Positions 1 through 3,309 of a stretch of DNA of 5,749 nucleotides are shown piece after piece. This stretch comes from Candidatus Omnitrophota bacterium. Lineage in GTDB: Bacteria > Omnitrophota > Gorgyraeia > Gygaellales > Profunditerraquicolaceae. Location of the stretch: assembly GCA_028717055.1 (NCBI GenBank), contig JAQUOO010000072.1, positions 1 to 5,749 on the forward strand, in the 5' to 3' direction. The notes below the pieces were generated by a model. That model made no database searches. It saw nothing but the letters and a program-made list of their open reading frames with translations, and was not told the origin of the DNA. The stretch's first letter is position 1; each line of letters begins with the position of its first letter. The translations under genes and the position numbers were made by a program.

Positions 1-125
1 TTGTTGGGAAACGAAGCGTAAAACGGCAGGTCAAGGCGTTCAAATCTCACGAGGCTGGCTAATACCATCAGCCCCAGCGCAACTAAAATAACGCCCTTTA
101 CTTCATTGAGTCTTCTTTCTCTCAC
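1..125 (-). CDS. ftsK: FtsK/SpoIIIE-type DNA translocase, N-terminal fragment cut by the window edge
   Basis: FtsK/SpoIIIE proteins are membrane-anchored hexameric DNA pumps that clear chromosome ends through the division septum. Only the first 41 codons are visible, running off the left edge. The peptide begins MRERRLNEVKGVILVALGL, continues as a hydrophobic segment (about residues 11-26) and then has LDLPFYASFPN. A basic start, an N-E-[IV]-K-G motif, a first membrane helix and a (D)L.FY.S.PN motif are what I know from the N-terminal membrane domain of FtsK. The motor and gamma domains lie outside, so function rests on this short match. GTG at 125-123 is the chosen start: an in-frame TAG lies four codons upstream with no other start between, and the nearby ATG (107-105) is in another frame and stops after two codons. 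The ribosome binding site is weak (GAGAT). The pnp stop is 14 bases upstream and no terminator is seen, so co-transcription and possibly coupled translation with pnp are likely. Confidence 0.72.
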   Translation of the reverse strand, partial: MRERRLNEVKGVILVALGLMVLASLVRFERLDLPFYASFPN

Positions 126-139
126 TTTTAATTGCTATC

Positions 140-2218
140 TCAAGCAGCTTCAGCCTGTTTCTTGCTCAGGTTAATTCTGCCCAATTCATCTATTCCGATG
201 ACTTTAACTTTGATCTCATCGCCAATCTTGACTACTTCTTCAACATTCTTGACGAATTTATCCGAAAGCTCCGAAACGTGGACTAAGCCTTCTTTACGCG
301 GAGCAATCTCGCAGAACGCGCCGAAAGCCATAATCCGCTTTACTTTAGCTATATACACGCGGCCGACTTCCACATCATCAGTAATGGCCTTGATCATCTT
401 GATTGCCGCCTCAGACTTAGCAGCATCGGTTGAACCGACCAGAACAGTCCCGTCATCTTCGATATCAACACTTGCCCCGGTTGCGGCTATAATGGCTTTA
501 ATGTTTTTGCCTCCGGGACCAATCAATTCACCGATCTTTTCAGTATTGATCTTAAGCACATCGATGCGTGGAGCATAAATTGATAATTCCTGCCGGGGAG
601 CAGTTAAAGCCGCGCTCATTTTATCCAAAATAAATAACCTTCCTTCAGTAGCCTGGGCCAGACATTTCTCAAGCAAAGGTATGCCAATTCCATCAATCTT
701 TAAATCCAATTGGACAGCGGTAACGCCTTTTCTGGTGCCCGCTACTTTAAAATCCATATCGCCAAAATGATCCTCCAGACCGGCTATATCCGTTAAAATA
801 AGCTCCTTATCACCCTCTTTAATCAAACCCAGAGCTATTCCGGCAACTGTATCTTTTATCGGGACTCCCGCATCCATCAATGACAAAGAAGAAGCGCAGA
901 CCGTAGCCATGCTTGATGAACCGTTTGATTCCAAAATCTCGGAAACTACCCTAATTGTATAAGGAAATTTTTCTTTGGAAGGAATGACAGCCAACAGAGA
1001 CTTTTCCGCCAGCGCTCCGTGGCCAATTTCGCGCCTTCCCGGACCGCGCACCGGCCCGGTTTCACCTACGCTAAAAGGCGGAAAAGTATAATGCAACATA
1101 AAAGATTTGGATTTCTCACCTTCCAAAGCCTCAACTGTTTGCTCATCTTCTCCTGTGCCTAGAGTTGTAACCGCCAAGCTCTGGGTTTGGCCGCGGGTAA
1201 ACAAAGCTGAACCGTGCGTTCTCGGAAGAACGGAGACATCACAGGTAATCTGACGGATTTCTTTCAACGCTCTTCCGTCAACCCGGACATTCTCGGTAAC
1301 TATCTTATTCCTTACCTGATGTTTTTCAATTTCTGCAAGCGCCATCTTAATGTCGTCGGCAACAAAACCTTCCTGGGTTAGCTTTTCCTCCAGCTCTTTA
1401 GCCAACAGATGCACAGCCTCTTCGCGCTCTTCTTTTTTACCTAATTTATAAACCTCATTTAATTTAACAGTGGCTAATTCTTCAACTTTAGCCATCAAAT
1501 CCGCAGCTACTGTTTTAAACTCTATCTTTGCTTTGGGCTTGCCATATTTAGAGATAAACTCCTCCTGCATATGAATAAGCTCTTTAAGATGAGTATAACC
1601 GAATTTAACTGCCTCCAGGTAATCCGCCTCAGAAACTTCTTTAGCCTTTGACTCAAGCATTACCACGCCATTCTTGTTAGCGGCAACAACTACCTCTAAA
1701 TCCGAATTCTCCCATTCAGCGTAAGTAGGGTTAATTATCAGTTCATTGTTCACTCTGGCAACACGGCAACAAACAAGCGGGCCGTTAAAAGGAATATCGG
1801 AGATACCTAATGCGACGGAGGCGCCATTAACAGCTAAAACATCCGGGTCATTTTCTCCGTCACTGGACAAAACCATTGCCATAACCTGCACATCATTTAA
1901 GAAGCCATCTGGAAAAAGAGGCCGAATAGGGCGATCGATCAGGCGAGAAGTCAGAATCTCGCTCTCTGAAGGCCTGCCTTCTCTTTTAAAGAACCCTCCG
2001 GGTATGCGTCCGGCCGCATAAGTCTTTTCCTGATATTCCACAGTTAGAGGGAAGAAATCCCTGCCCTCTTTGATTTCGCGGGACATACAAGCAGTAACCA
2101 ATACCACGGTTCCACCGTAACTAATAGTTACGGAACCATTGGCTTGTTTGGCAATCTTGCCTGTCCCAAGGATTAAATCGCTCCTGCCGAACCTAAATTT
2201 TAAGGTATTATTCTGCAT
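140..2218 (-). CDS. pnp: Polynucleotide phosphorylase (PNPase)
   Basis: PNPase degrades RNA 3'-to-5' with phosphate, releasing nucleoside diphosphates, and is a core exoribonuclease of the bacterial degradosome, active as a cytoplasmic trimer. The 692-residue protein is full length for the family. Visible in order: first RNase PH domain (about 5-140, with GGFFKREGRPSE at 74-85 and RLIDRPIRPLFPDGF at 92-106); all-helical linker (about 240-305); second, catalytic RNase PH domain (about 310-540); KH domain with GPGG at 567-570; S1 domain (about 618-687). By alignment to E. coli the phosphate-binding residues are R395/R396 and S434-S436, and the metal/catalytic residues are D483, D489 and K491, all present. 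The enzyme should therefore be active. ATG at 2218 is 27 bases after the rpsO stop. There is no Shine-Dalgarno at normal distance (a GAGG lies about 20 bases upstream), so translation may depend on coupling to rpsO. No RNase III-type hairpin, the known control of E. coli rpsO-pnp, is apparent in the 27-base gap. Confidence 0.99.
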   Translation of the reverse strand: MQNNTLKFRFGRSDLILGTGKIAKQANGSVTISYGGTVVLVTACMSREIKEGRDFFPLTVEYQEKTYAAGRIPGGFFKREGRPSESEILTSRLIDRPIRPLFPDGFLNDVQVMAMVLSSDGENDPDVLAVNGASVALGISDIPFNGPLVCCRVARVNNELIINPTYAEWENSDLEVVVAANKNGVVMLESKAKEVSEADYLEAVKFGYTHLKELIHMQEEFISKYGKPKAKIEFKTVAADLMAKVEELATVKLNEVYKLGKKEEREEAVHLLAKELEEKLTQEGFVADDIKMALAEIEKHQVRNKIVTENVRVDGRALKEIRQITCDVSVLPRTHGSALFTRGQTQSLAVTTLGTGEDEQTVEALEGEKSKSFMLHYTFPPFSVGETGPVRGPGRREIGHGALAEKSLLAVIPSKEKFPYTIRVVSEILESNGSSSMATVCASSLSLMDAGVPIKDTVAGIALGLIKEGDKELILTDIAGLEDHFGDMDFKVAGTRKGVTAVQLDLKIDGIGIPLLEKCLAQATEGRLFILDKMSAALTAPRQELSIYAPRIDVLKINTEKIGELIGPGGKNIKAIIAATGASVDIEDDGTVLVGSTDAAKSEAAIKMIKAITDDVEVGRVYIAKVKRIMAFGAFCEIAPRKEGLVHVSELSDKFVKNVEEVVKIGDEIKVKVIGIDELGRINLSKKQAEAA

Positions 2219-2245
2219 AATAATGTTTTAGGATGAAACCTCGAT

Positions 2246-2515
2246 TTATTTTCTCAACGAAAGCTTCTCCAGTATCTCTTCGTATTTCTTGGAGTCTTTC
2301 TTCTTGAGATAGTTGAGGAGCCTGCGGCGCGTGCCTACTAACGAAAGCAACCCGCGGCGAGAATGGAAATCTTTTTTATGAAGCTTAAAATGGCCTCCTA
2401 ATAGATTAATCCTCTCAGTCAAAATCGCAATCTGAACCTCAGCTGAGCCGGTATCTCTGGCATTAACCTTAAATTCTTCGATAATCTTAGCTTTTCTTTC
2501 TTTGACCAAAACCAA
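2246..2515 (-). CDS. rpsO: Small ribosomal subunit protein S15
   Basis: S15 is a primary 16S rRNA-binding protein that nucleates the platform of the 30S subunit and takes part in an inter-subunit bridge. The 89-residue length equals that of E. coli S15. The family signature is clear: DTGSAEVQIA (21-30), GGHFKLHKKDFHSRRGLL (40-57), RRRLLNYLKKKD (63-74) and EKLSLRK at the C-terminus. The rRNA-contacting H42, H46, D49 and S52 are kept. Residue 50 is Phe where E. coli has His. The start is TTG at 2515: an in-frame TGA lies inside the ribosome binding site only three codons upstream, so the sole alternatives are this TTG or a second TTG two codons later. The first sits 6 bases from a strong AGGAGGTGA and is preferred. 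The gene is first in an operon with pnp and has its own strong promoter at 2547-2575. Confidence 0.98.
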   Translation of the reverse strand: MVLVKERKAKIIEEFKVNARDTGSAEVQIAILTERINLLGGHFKLHKKDFHSRRGLLSLVGTRRRLLNYLKKKDSKKYEEILEKLSLRK

Positions 2516-2521
2516 ACTTGC

Positions 2522-2530
2522 TCACCTCCT
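2522..2530 (-). promoter_or_regulatory. Strong ribosome binding site of rpsO, with embedded in-frame stop
   Basis: On the minus strand this reads AGGAGGTGA, an almost full complement of the 16S rRNA 3' end, 6 bases before the TTG start at 2515. Its last three bases (TGA) are a stop in the rpsO frame, so the coding region cannot begin further upstream. This fixes the unusual TTG start. Confidence 0.9.
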
Positions 2531-2546
2531 CTGCATTTAGACTTAT

Positions 2547-2575
2547 ATTATACGACATTTCAGCCGTTAAGTCAA
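2547..2575 (-). promoter_or_regulatory. Sigma-70-type promoter of the rpsO-pnp operon
   Basis: On the minus strand, TTGACT (2575-2570) is followed by a 17-base spacer and a perfect TATAAT (2552-2547). This is 5/6 plus 6/6 matches to the -35/-10 consensus at the optimal spacing, and is the best promoter in the window. Transcription should start around 2542-2538, leaving an untranslated leader of only about 25 bases before the rpsO TTG. The promoter fits in the space between the end of the 42-codon gene (stop at 2585) and rpsO, so rpsO-pnp has a transcription start independent of the genes upstream. Confidence 0.88.
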
Positions 2576-2584
2576 TCAGTTCGC

Positions 2585-2713
2585 TTATTTATTTTTATCA
2601 AGAGCTTCTCTGATTTTATCCAGCTTATTCAATACTAGCACAGTAAAAACCACAAACCAAATAGTTAACCCCAAAGATATGAGCCCGCCTATCAAACTTA
2701 CTCCGCTTGACAT
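2585..2713 (-). CDS. Small single-pass membrane protein, 42 residues, function unknown
   Basis: I do not recognise this gene. The product is MSSG followed by a hydrophobic stretch (about residues 5-29, containing VSLIGGLISLGL and IWFVVFTVLVL) and a short charged tail (NKLDKIREALDKNK). This is the pattern of one transmembrane helix with a small amphipathic cytoplasmic tail. There is no cleavable signal peptide pattern. Reality is supported by a perfect AGGAGG (2725-2720) exactly 6 bases before the ATG at 2713, a clean hydrophobic/charged division that a random frame would rarely give, and its fit between neighbours: it starts 57 bases after the 53-codon gene ends and stops 9 bases before the -35 box of rpsO. 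A candidate promoter with an extended -10 lies just upstream. Many bacteria encode such one-helix proteins that modulate membrane complexes, but nothing here shows a partner. Confidence 0.75.
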   Translation of the reverse strand: MSSGVSLIGGLISLGLTIWFVVFTVLVLNKLDKIREALDKNK

Positions 2714-2736
2714 ATATATCCTCCTGCTTTGTTAAT

Positions 2737-2765
2737 ATATTAGCACAAGAGCCGAAAGCAAACAA
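2737..2765 (-). promoter_or_regulatory. Candidate promoter for the 42-codon membrane protein gene
   Basis: On the minus strand TTGTTT (2765-2760), a 17-base spacer and TAATAT (2742-2737) are preceded by TG at the extended -10 position (TGCTAATAT). The -10 element lies inside a perfect 10-base palindrome (TAATATATTA, 2742-2733), which could mark a repressor site or be chance in AT-rich DNA. The start point would be about 15 bases before the ribosome binding site. The match is moderate, and the gene could instead be read from further upstream. Confidence 0.4.
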
Positions 2766-2770
2766 CAACT

Positions 2771-2932
2771 TTATTGCTTTGCCTGCTGCTCCTCTACAAA
2801 CTTCTTAATCTCCTCAAGGTTTTCCAAGATTAACCGGGCTTTGCTTAACCCGAATGAAAACGGATACTGGTCATTTTCATCCCGCTTTATAGTCAAAACC
2901 GGCTTCCCTTTAAATTCGCCTCTCTCAACCAT
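2771..2932 (-). CDS. Small conserved-looking soluble protein, 53 residues, function unknown
   Basis: No firm family assignment. The product begins MVERGEFKGKPVLTIKRDE, then has YPFSFGLSKARLILENLEEI, ending in a charged tail. The predicted fold is a beta-hairpin (about 6-28) followed by one long helix (about 29-51). A G-K-P-x-L strand, a Y-P-F-x-F-G-L turn and a helix with ILEN.E.IKKFV recall short uncharacterised proteins common in several bacterial phyla, and loosely the strand-helix end of PC4/p15-type single-stranded DNA-binding proteins. That resemblance is from memory and weak. The ATG at 2932 is preceded at 6 bases by a strong AAGGAGG (2945-2939), and an in-frame TAA lies seven codons upstream, so the start is secure. 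The gene has a 132-base upstream gap with a possible promoter at 3030-3057. No cysteines, signal peptide or membrane segment are present, so it should be cytoplasmic. Confidence 0.8.
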   Translation of the reverse strand: MVERGEFKGKPVLTIKRDENDQYPFSFGLSKARLILENLEEIKKFVEEQQAKQ

Positions 2933-3029
2933 CTTGCTCCTCCTTGAATATTATTAATTTTCTGCCGCCTTATCCTGAAAACCATTAACCCAAAAACTCC
3001 CACTCTTACTCTTTTGCCGCAAGGGATTT

Positions 3030-3057
3030 ATTCTAGCGTAAAAATAAATTAATACAA
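3030..3057 (-). promoter_or_regulatory. Candidate promoter for the 53-codon gene
   Basis: In the 132-base gap between two small genes the minus strand reads TTGTAT (3057-3052), 16 bases, then TAGAAT (3035-3030). The -10 matches 5 of 6 and the -35 3 of 6; the spacer is very AT-rich. A start near 3023 would give a leader of about 90 bases, in which I find no convincing terminator, riboswitch or long stem. Suggestive only. Confidence 0.4.
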
Positions 3058-3064
3058 TTACTAT

Positions 3065-3232
3065 TTAACAAGCTTCTTTTTTATTAGTCCTGCGCAGAGC
3101 CTTAACCATACGCTCGTGCGCCTCCTGCGGCGTACTCCCTTCAGTAAGATGTTCGCAACAAACTGCAGCATATCCTTTGCGGTTTTTAATCCTGAAGATA
3201 GACACCTTTAGATGGCCTATTTTTGCCTCCAT
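3065..3232 (-). CDS. Small HicB-like protein, 55 residues, function unknown
   Basis: The product runs MEAKIGHLKVSIFRIKNRKG, then YAAVCCEHLTEGSTPQEA, then HERMVKALRRTNKKEAC. The order strand (about 6-15), strand around G-Y-A-A-V-C (20-25), T-E-G-x-T-P-x-E-A (30-38), then an amphipathic helix (35-49) is the layout of the N-terminal HicB domain (strand, GY.A.., G.T..EA, helix) used by HicB antitoxins and HicB-like solo proteins. The match is by pattern only. There is no adjacent HicA-type toxin and no DNA-binding domain after it, so a classic toxin-antitoxin role is not supported. The ATG at 3232 follows AAGGAGGTGA (3244-3235), an excellent ribosome binding site. A long hairpin (3243-3282) abuts this site and may control translation. 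Two adjacent cysteines (25-26) and a terminal one are notable for so short a protein. The helicase gene ends 77 bases upstream; co-transcription depends on whether the hairpin at 3284-3302 terminates. Confidence 0.82.
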   Translation of the reverse strand: MEAKIGHLKVSIFRIKNRKGYAAVCCEHLTEGSTPQEAHERMVKALRRTNKKEAC

Positions 3233-3242
3233 ACTCACCTCC

Positions 3243-3282
3243 TTAAATAAACGCTATCCTCCTGGGCTTAACGCTTATTTAA
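3243..3282 (-). promoter_or_regulatory. 14-bp stem-loop abutting the ribosome binding site of the HicB-like gene
   Basis: On the minus strand the arm TTAAATAAGCGTTA (3282-3269) pairs base for base with TAGCGTTTATTTAA (3256-3243), giving 14 continuous pairs of which two are G-U; the outer eight are perfect. The 12-base loop carries AGGAGG, a second ribosome-binding-like sequence with no start codon at useful distance. The last two stem bases are the AA of AAGGAGGTGA, the real binding site. No U-run follows, so this is not a terminator. It could be an RNA element tuning translation, a ribosome standby site, or at DNA level an operator palindrome. Confidence 0.55.
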
Positions 3283-3283
3283 C

Positions 3284-3302
3284 TCCCCGCTATGCGCGGA
3301 GA
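3284..3302 (-). terminator. Possible weak terminator hairpin after the helicase gene
   Basis: Eight bases after the helicase stop codon, the minus strand TCTCCGC (3302-3296) pairs with GCGGGGA (3290-3284) around the five-base loop GCATA: seven pairs including one G-U. The following bases (GTTAAATAAG) are not a proper U-tract, so intrinsic termination would be inefficient at best. It may instead be a 3'-end stabilising stem allowing partial read-through. Confidence 0.4.
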
Positions 3303-3309
3303 CCTTGTT

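Noticed and set aside
126..139. Terminator or promoter between pnp and ftsK
   Set aside because: The 14-base gap has no inverted repeat and no -10/-35 elements.
132..578. 148-codon open frame on the plus strand
   Set aside because: It lies wholly antisense to the KH/S1 end of pnp (its first bases fall in the pnp-ftsK gap), has a low-complexity Ser/Thr/Ile composition typical of an antisense shadow, and lacks a ribosome binding site.
1746..2021. 91-codon open frame on the plus strand
   Set aside because: Antisense to the conserved first RNase PH domain of pnp; no recognisable motif.
3016..3024. Palindrome TTGCCGCAA in the gap before the 53-codon gene
   Set aside because: Four-base arms around a single base cannot form a hairpin and there is no following U-tract; it is likely chance.
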